This document shows, one piece after another, positions 35,192 through 45,191 of a stretch of DNA of 64,000 bases. The position numbers and the translations under genes were made by a program. The stretch is taken from assembly GCA_905236675.1 (NCBI GenBank), contig CAJOND010000013.1:1-64000 (forward strand), written 5' to 3'. The stretch is from Candidatus Rifleibacteriota bacterium. GTDB taxonomy: Bacteria; Muiribacteriota; Ozemobacteria; Ozemobacterales; Ozemobacteraceae. Each line of letters begins with the position of its first letter. Position 1 is the first letter of the stretch. The notes beneath the pieces are model-generated. The model was not told the DNA's origin. It searched no databases and worked only from the letters and a program-made list of their open reading frames with translations.

Positions 35192-35728
35192 TTATTGAGC
35201 TTCGACAACAAAACAAGGAAATCCTATTTCGTTTAGCTGTTCAGCTTTGCTTTCTGCTTCCCCTTCTGTTGAGTAAGGTCCTACAACAAGACGATAGATT
35301 TCAAATTGTTCATCTGGCTTAAGTAAAGTTGCATCTATAGATTCTTTTTTCAATAAAGAATATATTTCGTTAGCAGAATTTTCATCACTAAAAGCACCAA
35401 TTTGAACAAAAAATTCATTTTTAGGAAGAGATGTCGCAACAGGCGAAGGCTGGACAGTAACAACCTTGTTACTACTTGATTGAGTCGATTTAGCTTCTTC
35501 TTTTATATTTTTTTCTTTAGGAATTACATTTTCAACTTTTTCGTCTACAGCTACTATTATCTCTGTTTTTTTAGAAGCTTTTACTGGCTTTTTCTTAGAA
35601 TTAACATCTAACAAAAGCCAAATACCTATAGTCAAAACAACTATAATTGCTAAATAAATTAACCACTCTTTCAGACTGTCCCCACTCTGAACAGGAGGCC
35701 CCCAATCAAATCTTCTTTCTTCATTCAT
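35192..35728 (-). CDS. Membrane protein with SPOR domain
   Basis: 178 residues: membrane helix (about 23-41), Lys/Glu/Ser-rich linker, and a C-terminal SPOR domain (about 103-178, FFVQIGAFSDENSANEIYSL... with the VGPYSTEGEAESKAEQL repeat). SPOR domains bind glycan strands without stem peptides at division sites, so a septal or cell-wall role is likely. First gene before hemW. No clear ribosome site. Confidence 0.85.
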   Translation of the reverse strand: MNEERRFDWGPPVQSGDSLKEWLIYLAIIVVLTIGIWLLLDVNSKKKPVKASKKTEIIVAVDEKVENVIPKEKNIKEEAKSTQSSSNKVVTVQPSPVATSLPKNEFFVQIGAFSDENSANEIYSLLKKESIDATLLKPDEQFEIYRLVVGPYSTEGEAESKAEQLNEIGFPCFVVEAQ

Positions 35729-35780
35729 AGAGATTATTTTATACCATTTGTAGGTTATTATACAAGAGTATATAAATAAA

Positions 35781-35810
35781 AAAACACGCCTGTTTTAACA
35801 AGCGTGTTTT
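35781..35810 (-). terminator. Terminator of the HEAT-CheR gene
   Basis: Stem AAAACACGC/GCGTGTTTT with T runs on both sides, 18 bases after the HEAT-CheR stop on the minus strand. Confidence 0.9.
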
Positions 35811-35828
35811 TTTTATTTTAAACCTTAA

Positions 35829-38800
35829 TTATAGCTTTCTGTATGCTACGACATTATCAAAAGACTGTAATCTAAAAGCTTTAGTAACATTGTATAAGGT
35901 TTCCTTGCCAGCTATAAGCAAAACGCCACCAGGAACAAGAATATTATATATGTTTTCTGCCATGCGTTCTTTAGCTGTTTGTGAGAAATCGGAGAAAAGA
36001 TTTCGGCAGATAACTACATCATATTCACCAAGCTGTTCCATAGCTTCAGAATCTAGTGTATTAGTGAATCTGTATTCTACCAAATTCTTAACTTCGTCTT
36101 TAACACGCAAATCACCACGGTCATCTTCAAAATATATATCAGTATATTTCTGATCTACGAATCTGAAGATTTCTCGTTTGTATATACCACGTTTTGCTGT
36201 ATTCAAGCAGATATGAGAAATATCAATACCTGTAACTTCTACATTTACTCTGTCGGTGTGGAGATCTTCCAATACAGAAAGAGCAACAGAATAAGCTTCT
36301 GGACCGAAGGAAGAACCACAACAAAGTATTCTTAGCTTATCTTTACCAGCCTTGACTTTTTCATCAATAAGTTCAGGAAGAATATCAGAAACCAAAACTT
36401 TGGTCTGTTGTGGTTCACCAAAGAATTCGGTAGCTGGATTAGTTATAGAATCGTATAGAGAAGTAAGCATTGCTTCTTCACAACCGTATCTTAAACTATG
36501 ATAATATTCCAACCATGAAGTTATAAAATACTTTGTCATTTCTCTGCTAAGCTTACTTTCAAAAAGCTTCCTATCTTTTATTTCAATACCGCATTTATCT
36601 GAGATAATTTCTCTGAGAAGAAGAGCTTCTTCATCATTCATACCCTTATCATCTGCTTTATCCTTTTTAATTCGGTCAATATATTTAGCTTGTCTTGGAG
36701 CAACAACTTGTTTGAGAATCTTTTCCAAGAAATCAGAACCGTTTTGAGCAAATGTATTGATGAAATATTCTCTTACCCAGGAATCTTTGCAGAATATATC
36801 ATATAGTTTTTCTTCAAGATCTGCGTGAGCATCTGGTTTATCTTTAAAATACTTTATAGCAGAAACAACTAGATTTTTATCTTCGTTATCCAACATTTTA
36901 AAGATAATATCGGAACTTGTATTGTCTCCTAATTTAGCCAAAGTAAGAATAGCCCCAGAACGAACAGCATTATTGGTATCTTTTTGAACAATTTGTTTTA
37001 AAAGTTCTAAACAACTTGTACTTTTTATAGAACCAAGAGCCTTAACAATCTGGTATCTAACTTCCCATCTATTGTGATTTATATATTTCTTGAAATCAGA
37101 ATCAAGAGACTTGTCACCCATTTCACTCAAGGCAACTACTGCAAGTTTTGCAACCTGTGGGTTTTCATCTGCAAGTAAAGGAATATAAAATTGTTTTAAT
37201 TGGTTAGATTTGAAAGCTTTCAATGCAGAAAGAGCAGCGATTCTTATCTGCCAATCCCCGTTTTTCAATAATTCTTTCAATGGGAAAATAGACTTGAGAT
37301 CTCTCATATTTTCAAGAGAATTACAAGAATTAACAATTACACGCCATTCACTATCACTGAGTTTAGAAATAAGAGAATCAACAGCTACAGTAGAACCACA
37401 TTTCCAAATAGTTTTTGAAATAGTTTCACGAATTCTTGAGTTTTGATCATCAAGCATTTCAAGAAGTTTCTTGGTTATTTCAGGATCTTTTCTGTATGCT
37501 AAAACTGAAGCTGCTGCTTCACGAACGTCACCATAAGGTTCCGATGCAATGACTCCGAACAATGGTTCTATTATTTCTTTACTACCAGTATTAACCATTG
37601 CATTGCAAGCTTCACGTCTTACGTGTCCATTTATATCTTTAAATTTACCTATAAGTGCTTGAATAGCGCCTGGGCAATCTAACATGCCAGAAATAGCAAT
37701 AACTGCATTTTTTCTAACTGTTTCGTCAACATCGTTAAGCATTTCTTTCAAAGTATTAAAAGAAATTTCACATTTGCAAGCCCCAAGAGTTTTTGCTAAT
37801 GCCTGTCTTAAAGAGTCATCCGGATTTTGACTGAACATTGAAATTGCATTAGGAACTTCTACCAAAGGATGCTTTTCGAGGAAACGAAGAATCTTCACAG
37901 CTACTGAAGTTTCAACTTTACCAATTTTATCTAAGGCTATTTTTACAGCTTTTGTACCTAATTTGCAAAGACCATTGAAAGCTATATCAGAAATATCATC
38001 TTCCTGACTTTGAAGAGCATCTAATAGAGCTGAAGCAAATATTTCGTTTTCCAATGCAGAGGCTACTTCAACAAGGTAACGATATTCAGCAGCATCATGA
38101 TTTTCTAATAGACCAATAAGTATTTCAAATACTTTTTCAGAAGCTATATTTTTAAGACAGCCCTGATTAGCCTCTTCAATTTGAGCTAAAGATTTGAATA
38201 TAAGTCTTCTTGTTCCAGAATCTTCTTCTGTAATAAGCTTTTTACAAAGAACATCTATTGCTTTTGTAGATTCTGTAGCACCCAACGCTCCGATAGCTGT
38301 GAAATATTCAAGCATATCACCGGATTCGAGAGCACCAATAAGAACAGGTATTACTTCATCAACTGCTATATTACCTAAAGCTTCAACAATTGAATATTTG
38401 AGAATATCAGTATTTTTATAGGTTTCTAATAGAATTTTTACAGCCTTTGGATCTTGAATTTTACCTAAAGATTCTACAGCAGTGGTTTTTACGTTATCGT
38501 CTTCATGACTGATGAATTTAATAACAGTATCAGTAGCAAGATGAGACTTAATATCTCCAAGAATAACGATTAACTGGATTATTTCATCAACATCATTAGA
38601 AGATTCTAATGCAGTAACAATAGGAGCTATAGCCATAGTTCCCAATTTACGCAGAATAGTCATACCTGCATTTCTTGTATTTAAATCAGGACTTTTAACT
38701 ACGTTTATCAGACCTATAACTACATTTTCATGTGGCATTGAAGAAAGGATTTCTATAGTTAGGTTCTGAACACCTTTGTTTGGATCTCCTAATGCTTCAC

Positions 38801-38918
38801 ATAAAGCTGATACAACATTTTTGTTTTCTGGATAATTCTTTAATCCATATAAAGCTTTTCTTCGTAAATTAGCATCAGAATTTTTAAGTTGTTCTAATAA
38901 TAATTCAGGTGTTGCCAT
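35829..38918 (-). CDS. HEAT-repeat protein fused to CheR-type methyltransferase
   Basis: 1029 residues. Residues 1 to about 720 are 20 or so HEAT-like repeats (L..AL.D....VR..A..AL) and 735-1029 form a CheR domain: N-terminal helical part, the NPATEFF segment where CheR has N.T.FFR, SAM site LRILCCGSSFGPEAYSVAL (860-878, first 18 shown elsewhere), and DVVICRNLFSDF (968-979). CheR methylates Glu of chemoreceptors. The first helical part is poorly kept and the catalytic Arg of the FFR motif is replaced by Gly, so activity is uncertain. Read with CheY upstream, two bases apart. HEAT repeats suggest a large scaffold. Confidence 0.88.
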   Translation of the reverse strand: MATPELLLEQLKNSDANLRRKALYGLKNYPENKNVVSALCEALGDPNKGVQNLTIEILSSMPHENVVIGLINVVKSPDLNTRNAGMTILRKLGTMAIAPIVTALESSNDVDEIIQLIVILGDIKSHLATDTVIKFISHEDDNVKTTAVESLGKIQDPKAVKILLETYKNTDILKYSIVEALGNIAVDEVIPVLIGALESGDMLEYFTAIGALGATESTKAIDVLCKKLITEEDSGTRRLIFKSLAQIEEANQGCLKNIASEKVFEILIGLLENHDAAEYRYLVEVASALENEIFASALLDALQSQEDDISDIAFNGLCKLGTKAVKIALDKIGKVETSVAVKILRFLEKHPLVEVPNAISMFSQNPDDSLRQALAKTLGACKCEISFNTLKEMLNDVDETVRKNAVIAISGMLDCPGAIQALIGKFKDINGHVRREACNAMVNTGSKEIIEPLFGVIASEPYGDVREAAASVLAYRKDPEITKKLLEMLDDQNSRIRETISKTIWKCGSTVAVDSLISKLSDSEWRVIVNSCNSLENMRDLKSIFPLKELLKNGDWQIRIAALSALKAFKSNQLKQFYIPLLADENPQVAKLAVVALSEMGDKSLDSDFKKYINHNRWEVRYQIVKALGSIKSTSCLELLKQIVQKDTNNAVRSGAILTLAKLGDNTSSDIIFKMLDNEDKNLVVSAIKYFKDKPDAHADLEEKLYDIFCKDSWVREYFINTFAQNGSDFLEKILKQVVAPRQAKYIDRIKKDKADDKGMNDEEALLLREIISDKCGIEIKDRKLFESKLSREMTKYFITSWLEYYHSLRYGCEEAMLTSLYDSITNPATEFFGEPQQTKVLVSDILPELIDEKVKAGKDKLRILCCGSSFGPEAYSVALSVLEDLHTDRVNVEVTGIDISHICLNTAKRGIYKREIFRFVDQKYTDIYFEDDRGDLRVKDEVKNLVEYRFTNTLDSEAMEQLGEYDVVICRNLFSDFSQTAKERMAENIYNILVPGGVLLIAGKETLYNVTKAFRLQSFDNVVAYRKL

Positions 38919-38920
38919 AT

Positions 38921-39304
38921 TTAAGCCCCCTTTGAAGCCTTATTTAATAGTCTTTCGACTTCTTGAAGCATCAAATCAGGTTTTATTGGCTTCTGAAGAA
39001 AAGAATTTGCTCCTAAAGTCAAACCTTTCATGACCATTTCTTTTTTGCCTTCTGTGGTCAGGATGATTATAGGTATATGTTTGAACTTTTCGTCTTCTTT
39101 TACGTGAGCAATAAGTTCAAAACCATCCATGCCTGGCATATTCAGGTCTGTAATAAGCATATCTACGTGATTTTTAGACATTGCTTCAATTGCTTCTATG
39201 CCATTATTGGCTTCTAAAACTTTATAACCTGTCTTTTCAAGAGGGAAACAGGCAACCTTACGTAGCATCAAAGAATCTTCTGCTACAAGAATAGTTTTGG
39301 GCAT
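38921..39304 (-). CDS. CheY-like single-domain response regulator
   Basis: 127 residues, receiver domain only. Acidic pocket (VAEDSLML), phosphoacceptor Asp in LITDLNMPGMDG (about residue 53), Thr in ILTTEG and Lys in QKPIKPD are all present. No output domain, so it acts by protein contact. Ribosome site GGAGG 11 bases from the ATG. First gene of the two-gene operon with HEAT-CheR, suggesting the two form a signalling unit. Confidence 0.93.
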   Translation of the reverse strand: MPKTILVAEDSLMLRKVACFPLEKTGYKVLEANNGIEAIEAMSKNHVDMLITDLNMPGMDGFELIAHVKEDEKFKHIPIIILTTEGKKEMVMKGLTLGANSFLQKPIKPDLMLQEVERLLNKASKGA

Positions 39305-39348
39305 GGTTAAGGAATCCTCCGAAACTAATTAAATTACAGTATTTGTAA

Positions 39349-39378
39349 ATTATAATTAGAAGATACCCAAAAAAGCAA
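39349..39378 (-). promoter_or_regulatory. Promoter of the CheY/HEAT-CheR operon
   Basis: TTGCTT (39373-39378), 18-base spacer, TATAAT (39349-39354) on the minus strand, about 45 bases before the ATG. Confidence 0.7.
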
Positions 39379-39423
39379 TGTATTTTTTTTCAATTAGAGG
39401 TAAATGATTAAAAAATTTATAAA

Positions 39424-41388
39424 TTATAAACTTTCATATAGCGAAATAAGCTTGTTATAAGTTGAATAATCTAAATCTTTACAATTTAAACCTAAATCTA
39501 TTGAGGCCATAGCAGATTCTTTGTCGCCTCGTTCATAATCATATAGAGCAGTATATAAACTAGCTCTGGCTATATTCTTGCCTCTACTCATATCTTCACG
39601 AATATATTTTAAACCATACCCTGCTGCGATTGAAGCCATTTCAGTTTCATTTGCAGAGGTTAAAGTAGAAGCTAGCCCCAGATAAACCCTCCCAATTTCA
39701 ACTTTTTCATCTGCTTTTTCAAATTTTTTCATAGCAGAAAAATAAGAACCAGCTAATAAATCATCTTCACCAGAGAATTTTAAAGTTGATAAATCGGCAA
39801 ACTTAGAACCTGGCAAAGCTAACATACTAATAAAATTCTTTTTAGAATCTTTTGAAGCCTTTTCCCCGTCTTGAATAAGCCTTTGACAAATAGCTTTCAT
39901 AGAAGAGTCCTCTAATGATGGCAATATTTCTTTTATAGTATTTATACCTTCATCTATTTTACCTTCAGAATAATCAGTTAAAGCCATTATTATCTGGCAT
40001 CTTGCATCTTCAGGATTCAATTCAGAAGCTAATTTAGCATATTTTCTAGCCAATTCTGGCTGATAATCAGCAGTTAAATAGAATCTAGCCATATTAAATT
40101 GAGCTTCCGCACATTCTGGATTAGTTTCTGCATATTTTTTAAAAGTTAGTTCCGCCCCTTCATAGTCAAAAGAATTTAACTCTGCTTCAGACAACATTGA
40201 ATACAAAACAAGATCATCTGGATTTTTTTCAAATACAGGTTTTAAAAGTAAAGCAGCTACAGCATAATGACCAGCCCCAACAGCAACTCCTGCTGCCAAT
40301 CGCTTTTTATCTTCTTCTGTTTTTAATTCATCAGCTCTTGAATATATATCAAGAAAAGACTGATATGTTTCTGTAGACAATACTGGTTTAAGTGTCATTA
40401 AATGTTTGCCGAATTGCTGAAATTCACATTTATAAATATATATTAAACTCTTGAAGATTTGCACTTCCAGCATATTCCTGCCATTTTTTGTATTTTTAGC
40501 AAGTTTATTAGCTATCTCTAAGGTTTTTTCAGCAGATTTTAAATCACCTTGTTCTATTTCAAATCTCGCTTTTTCTAAGTTTACAGTAAAAGATTCCTTA
40601 GACTCATTAAAGAAGCTTTTCATATCAGCATTTTCAATATTAGCTCGTGCAAGAGGCATTTTTGGTTTTATTGCTTTATTATCATTTCGAGTTTTCTTAT
40701 TCTCACCGGCAATATAAGGAGTAAACTTAATAGAATCATCAGAGTCGCTTAAAATAGAACTCTTTTCGTTTTCAACTGAATTATTATTTTTAGAATTATC
40801 TAATAATTCTGCATTATTAGGCTCAACTACATTCAGTTCACTCTGAACTTCAACTTTTGCTTCTGCTGCAGGTAAAGCTGTCAGTTTTTCTATTTCTAAA
40901 GAATCAGAATCTTCAGCTCTTTCAGCAGGAACAGAAGCATTTTCATCATCAGATAGAGTATTATCAATATTTACCAATAAAGACTTTGCTTTCTGATGAT
41001 TGGGCTGGATTTTCAAAATCCAATCTAATTGTTCCTTTGCATCTTCTTTTTTATCTAACTTTATATAATTTTCCGCTAAACAAATTCTTGCAATAATATT
41101 ATTTGGTGAGTTTTGTAAAACTCTCTGTAATTGTTCGCTACTTTCGGAATATTTATCTAAAGAGTATAATGTTTGAGCATATTTCAAACGGGAGCGCAAA
41201 TCGTCTGGTCTAAATTTTAATGCTTCAGCAAAGTTTTCCGCAGCAAGAACATAGTCAGATAAAGCAAAAGCTTTTTCTCCAGCCGCATAACAACTATTAT
41301 ATGTTGTTCCAGTAATTGCTGCATATAAATTTGAACTACTAGTAACAACTAAAGATGTTAAAACAAAAGACTGGATGATTCTCTTCAT
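39424..41388 (-). CDS. Secreted TPR-repeat protein
   Basis: 654 residues. Signal peptide (about 1-24), three TPR units (about 28-135, ALSDYVLAAENFAEALKFRPDDL...), a Ser/Asn/Glu linker (about 150-255), and further TPR-like helical pairs (about 265-510) plus a C-terminal part. TPR arrays assemble protein complexes in the periplasm or at the outer membrane. Ribosome site GGAGG nine bases from the ATG. No specific pathway can be named. Confidence 0.85.
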   Translation of the reverse strand: MKRIIQSFVLTSLVVTSSSNLYAAITGTTYNSCYAAGEKAFALSDYVLAAENFAEALKFRPDDLRSRLKYAQTLYSLDKYSESSEQLQRVLQNSPNNIIARICLAENYIKLDKKEDAKEQLDWILKIQPNHQKAKSLLVNIDNTLSDDENASVPAERAEDSDSLEIEKLTALPAAEAKVEVQSELNVVEPNNAELLDNSKNNNSVENEKSSILSDSDDSIKFTPYIAGENKKTRNDNKAIKPKMPLARANIENADMKSFFNESKESFTVNLEKARFEIEQGDLKSAEKTLEIANKLAKNTKNGRNMLEVQIFKSLIYIYKCEFQQFGKHLMTLKPVLSTETYQSFLDIYSRADELKTEEDKKRLAAGVAVGAGHYAVAALLLKPVFEKNPDDLVLYSMLSEAELNSFDYEGAELTFKKYAETNPECAEAQFNMARFYLTADYQPELARKYAKLASELNPEDARCQIIMALTDYSEGKIDEGINTIKEILPSLEDSSMKAICQRLIQDGEKASKDSKKNFISMLALPGSKFADLSTLKFSGEDDLLAGSYFSAMKKFEKADEKVEIGRVYLGLASTLTSANETEMASIAAGYGLKYIREDMSRGKNIARASLYTALYDYERGDKESAMASIDLGLNCKDLDYSTYNKLISLYESL

Positions 41389-41596
41389 GACGAAATGCCT
41401 CCATACAAACTACTATATAGATGGCTATCGGCATTATTACATATTAAAATTAGAAACTTTGAATAGTTAGAATAGTTAGAACAAGAATTATAAAAATAAA
41501 AAATAATAATAGTTAACAAAAATATAAATAATGACGATAATTAATATAGATTAGGGAAAATTATACTCGTAAACATAAATATAAGGGAGTATTAAT

Positions 41597-42091
41597 ATGG
41601 TTGATGCCATTAATGGGTCTGGGAAAACTATCATCATAACAACTAAACCCAAAGCGAAGACTGATAAAACTTCATCTTTTGATGATGCTTTAAAAAGTAA
41701 ATCTACAGGAGCTTCAAAAAATTCTAGTGGAATAAATCAGTCTGTGATTATGCGGAGCAACATGGAGAATAACATGCGTATTCTCCAACAACAACAGTTG
41801 CAACGAATGGAGCATATTCAGGAGATAACTCGCCAAATACAGGAAGGCACTTACAAAATGTGTGATCCTCAAGTTTTGGCAGAAAAAATCTTAAAAGTAG
41901 TTAGCGATAAAGTTACCAGAGAAAAATTTATAAAGAAATTGCTCAAAGAAGAAGCTGAAAAGCTTCCTGCTAAAAACAATGGAAAAATATCCGAGTTAGA
42001 AATGAAAAAGCTCGTATTTATGATAAAAGAATCACAAGACGAGCCTTTTGATGATCCAGAACTTGAAGAGTTGCTCAAAGAATTTGGATAA
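41597..42091 (+). CDS. FlgM-like protein, possible anti-sigma factor
   Basis: 164 residues. The segment MEHIQEITRQIQEGTYKMCD (about 72-91) followed by PQVLAEKILKVV has the pattern of the FlgM sigma-28-binding helix region (I..I...I..G.Y..D...VA.K.L). The N-terminus is disordered and basic, the C-terminus acidic. FlgM proteins are about 100 residues, so this one is longer, and the C-terminal 60 residues are extra. Ribosome site AAGGGAG, seven bases from the ATG. No other flagellar gene is in the window except a possible FlgN-like one at 5180. Confidence 0.6.
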   Translation: MVDAINGSGKTIIITTKPKAKTDKTSSFDDALKSKSTGASKNSSGINQSVIMRSNMENNMRILQQQQLQRMEHIQEITRQIQEGTYKMCDPQVLAEKILKVVSDKVTREKFIKKLLKEEAEKLPAKNNGKISELEMKKLVFMIKESQDEPFDDPELEELLKEFG

Positions 42092-43819
42092 TTAATTTTT
42101 CCTTTGAACTGCTAAATAAATTCTTTTCGGTATTCTTAAAGAATTAACATAGCCAGGAGCACCATACTCTATCTGATTAGCATGGTTTCCTGGCTTTTTT
42201 GATTCAAACATTAAAGATTCGAGATTTCCATTTAATTTTCCTACAGATATATTTTTAAATGATAGCTTACAGGAAAAGAATTCTTTACCAACAAACAATT
42301 CATAATCAAGTTTATCAAATTTATCATTCCCAAATGGTAGTTCGTAAAAATGCTGGTAATAAGCCCTAGATAATATTAACAAACAATCAGCATCACAGGT
42401 TAGCAAGTTCAACATTTGACTTCTAGCATTAAAAGCCTCATCAGAATCACTATTCCAATCTTTATCTTCTATTTTTTCTAAGGACTTTTTGATAGAAGCA
42501 TTATTATCTTGATAGGTAACAACACTAGTTTCCATTTCTATACCTTCCATATTATCCAATTCAGGTTTAGGTTTAACTATTATTTCGGGAGTGATATAAA
42601 GTGAACCTTTTTCAGAAACAGTCATAGCTGCAATTTTAAAATCTACATTTATTTTTTTAGGCAAACCAATTTCTACTGATTTTTCTTCATTTATAATAAA
42701 TCTATAAAGACAGTTTTCTGGTCTGGAATAAATATAAATCATTGATTTCAAACTATTTTCCAAAGCAACAAAAGCAACATTTGAACATTCTGCTTTTTCA
42801 TTTGGGAAACCATAATTTTTCAGCCATTGTTTTAAAATATCTGTTCCAAGAATATAGTATTTTCTAACACCAGTAATTGCTGTGCCATAACATGCAAAAC
42901 GATTATCAGCATCTTTAGATTCATAAATAGGTTGTATGGAAGTTTTACTTCCGGAAATAAAAAATTGCCCTGAATCGTTTCCATACCAGTAGTAGCAACC
43001 AAATTTGCTCTCTTTATTAATTCTTCCAGGAAGCATAAAAAATGAAGTCTTATAAGGTAATTCCATTACAAGTTTTAATTCAGAATCTTCAAACTTTTCT
43101 AAAGCTCCATCGACTTTTGCTCTTAATAATCTTTTAGAAGATAACAATGCTGCATTTCTCTCAAAAGCTTTATAAAGAGAATCGCCTCTCCAGATTTCTT
43201 CTATAAAATAATCATATTTTTCTTCCCATCTATCATAGAAAATATCATAAGATATATTTGTTGGCGAAGACGCAGCAAACCAAGTCTGATACCAACTTCC
43301 ATTAGGAATAGAATACCAGTTTTTATTATTTATAACTTCACATTCATTTAAAGCTAATTCTTTTAAAGCTTTTGATTCTTCTATTTTATTACCTAATCCA
43401 CCACTAAAAGCTACAGATACAGGTCTATATATCAATTTCCCTTTTTCACCAGAAATTACCTCATCTCTAGAATCGAAGCATGAAGGATTGCCCTGTCTCC
43501 CTCTATCTGCCTCTTTCGGAGAGCCATCAAAAACTTGCCTACAAATATTATTAGACAAGGTTTTATAATCTTCATTAACTCCAACTTTCTTATATATAAA
43601 TCTATGATTATTTATTATATCTATAAAATAAGCCAAACTAGAATGTTCGTTTAAATAAGCCAGTCCTACAGGATAAATAGATTCATCTTCTGTTTTTATT
43701 CTATATATTTCATTTGTTTTTTCAAAATTAATATCAGCAAAGACATTTTCAGCTTTAATGGATGACGAAAAAAACAAAACAAATAGTATTACAAATAGTA
43801 TTTTTTTCATAGTCGACAA
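42092..43819 (-). CDS. Secreted protein of unknown function
   Basis: 575 residues with a signal peptide (MKKILFVILFVLFFSSSIKA after three codons). The start could be TTG at 43819, five bases after GGAG, or ATG at 43810. The body is mixed alpha/beta, with several Trp-Tyr clusters, no recognised domain, and four or more Cys that could form disulphides. Its stop codon directly abuts the stop of the convergent FlgM-like gene. Extracytoplasmic protein; function unknown. Confidence 0.75.
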   Translation of the reverse strand: MSTMKKILFVILFVLFFSSSIKAENVFADINFEKTNEIYRIKTEDESIYPVGLAYLNEHSSLAYFIDIINNHRFIYKKVGVNEDYKTLSNNICRQVFDGSPKEADRGRQGNPSCFDSRDEVISGEKGKLIYRPVSVAFSGGLGNKIEESKALKELALNECEVINNKNWYSIPNGSWYQTWFAASSPTNISYDIFYDRWEEKYDYFIEEIWRGDSLYKAFERNAALLSSKRLLRAKVDGALEKFEDSELKLVMELPYKTSFFMLPGRINKESKFGCYYWYGNDSGQFFISGSKTSIQPIYESKDADNRFACYGTAITGVRKYYILGTDILKQWLKNYGFPNEKAECSNVAFVALENSLKSMIYIYSRPENCLYRFIINEEKSVEIGLPKKINVDFKIAAMTVSEKGSLYITPEIIVKPKPELDNMEGIEMETSVVTYQDNNASIKKSLEKIEDKDWNSDSDEAFNARSQMLNLLTCDADCLLILSRAYYQHFYELPFGNDKFDKLDYELFVGKEFFSCKLSFKNISVGKLNGNLESLMFESKKPGNHANQIEYGAPGYVNSLRIPKRIYLAVQRKN

Positions 43820-43863
43820 CGTATCTCCGTTTTTACTTTTTATTCAAATAATATTACCATAAA

Positions 43864-43892
43864 AAAATAGCCTTCATAAAGAAGGCTATTTT
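43864..43892 (-). terminator. Terminator of the metallopeptidase gene
   Basis: Perfect 12-base stem AAAATAGCCTTC/GAAGGCTATTTT with a five-base loop and T run on the minus strand. Confidence 0.9.
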
Positions 43893-43916
43893 TTTATTTA
43901 AATTATTAATTACTAA

Positions 43917-45191
43917 TTATTTAGTAAAGGGGTTGCTTGAATTATTTTCAACTTGTATTTCTTCAGAAGAAGCTTCATCGGTTTCACTGTTGCCTTCAAC
44001 AGAAACTATATCACCGTTGCCAATCTTACCTCTGCTTTCAACGTAAGCAAGTGTGGTTTCATTTTTGCCAACCATGTCTAAGAATTCTTCGTCAGATAAT
44101 TTACCTAAGAATACTTCGTCAACTATTCTGCAAACAGTTTCAGTATCTTCTGGATTCTGTTTAATAAACTTCTTAACCAAAGTACTCATATCTCTTAAAA
44201 CATTCCAGCGTGTACTTGTAAATGCTTTATATACTTTTTCTTTACCATTTTCTGTTTCATTAGTTAAACGATAAAGGAGAAGAGCATTAAATGATTCTGC
44301 ACGTAAGAGCTGATCAGAAGTACAATCTTGTGCATCATAATAAGTATATTTACCTTTTTCTGTTTTGGATTCTTCACAAAGTCTCTTTGTATTATTTATA
44401 ATATCTTGAGCTTGATCTTCTGAAGCAATCATTTCATTGTATTCTGCCCAAGCTTCTACAAAAGCAGATCTCTTACCGGTAATTTCATTACCATAGTGAG
44501 AACCGTCAAGACCGTAAGGATTCTTAAGTTCTTTTATAGTAAAATCTAAGCAGTGAGCAAATTCATGAACCATAGTAGAAGAAGCATCTGCTTCACTACC
44601 AGGATAATTATAGCAGTTACTGCTCATATTAATTGTTAAACCAGTAGAACAAGGCCAAAAATCTTTTCTGACATATGGATACTTAGAACTGTCATCAAAA
44701 CCAGTGGTATCAGAAAGGATAACATTTACTTTTGGTATTATTCCTATTTCAGCTTCATTTTTTACTGTTTCAGACTTTGAAGTACGGAAAGCAGCGAGAA
44801 GAGCCTTCTGACCATCAGTAAGTTCATCTTCTGATTTAGCACCCATAGCAGCTAACAATTCTTCTTCTGTAGATACTTTAGTTCTTTTTACATTATAAAC
44901 TATATTATGGTCTTCAGAAGAATACCATTTTTTATCTCCTTCACCAGGAGCAAGGTTTCTTGTTACAACATTTTCCCATGTTCTTTTAACAGCATTTACA
45001 CCTTTTTTTACTGTCTTTTTAAACTTTGTCCAGAGACTATCATTTTCTTCGATTGGGTCATTGATAGTTTCAACGCTTTCAATCGATTGATAGTAAAAAA
45101 CGAACTTCTGTTCAGCATTAGCTTTACTGCCATGTAAACAGAACATAGAAACTAGAAGCACTGCCATTAAAACATATTTAAAATTCTTCAA
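43917..45191 (-). CDS. Secreted zinc metallopeptidase (HExxH)
   Basis: 424 residues from the TTG at 45191, which has a perfect AAGGAG six bases away; the frame extends 16 codons upstream without a site. Signal peptide about 1-26 (MKNFKYVLMAVLLVSMFCLH). The zinc motif HEFAH is at about 209-213 and EAWAEY at about 247-252 supplies the likely third Glu ligand, the gluzincin pattern. Before it lies a charged domain (about 30-160). Substrate unknown. It ends in an acidic tail. Secreted enzyme, alone in its transcript. Confidence 0.82.
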   Translation of the reverse strand: MKNFKYVLMAVLLVSMFCLHGSKANAEQKFVFYYQSIESVETINDPIEENDSLWTKFKKTVKKGVNAVKRTWENVVTRNLAPGEGDKKWYSSEDHNIVYNVKRTKVSTEEELLAAMGAKSEDELTDGQKALLAAFRTSKSETVKNEAEIGIIPKVNVILSDTTGFDDSSKYPYVRKDFWPCSTGLTINMSSNCYNYPGSEADASSTMVHEFAHCLDFTIKELKNPYGLDGSHYGNEITGKRSAFVEAWAEYNEMIASEDQAQDIINNTKRLCEESKTEKGKYTYYDAQDCTSDQLLRAESFNALLLYRLTNETENGKEKVYKAFTSTRWNVLRDMSTLVKKFIKQNPEDTETVCRIVDEVFLGKLSDEEFLDMVGKNETTLAYVESRGKIGNGDIVSVEGNSETDEASSEEIQVENNSSNPFTK

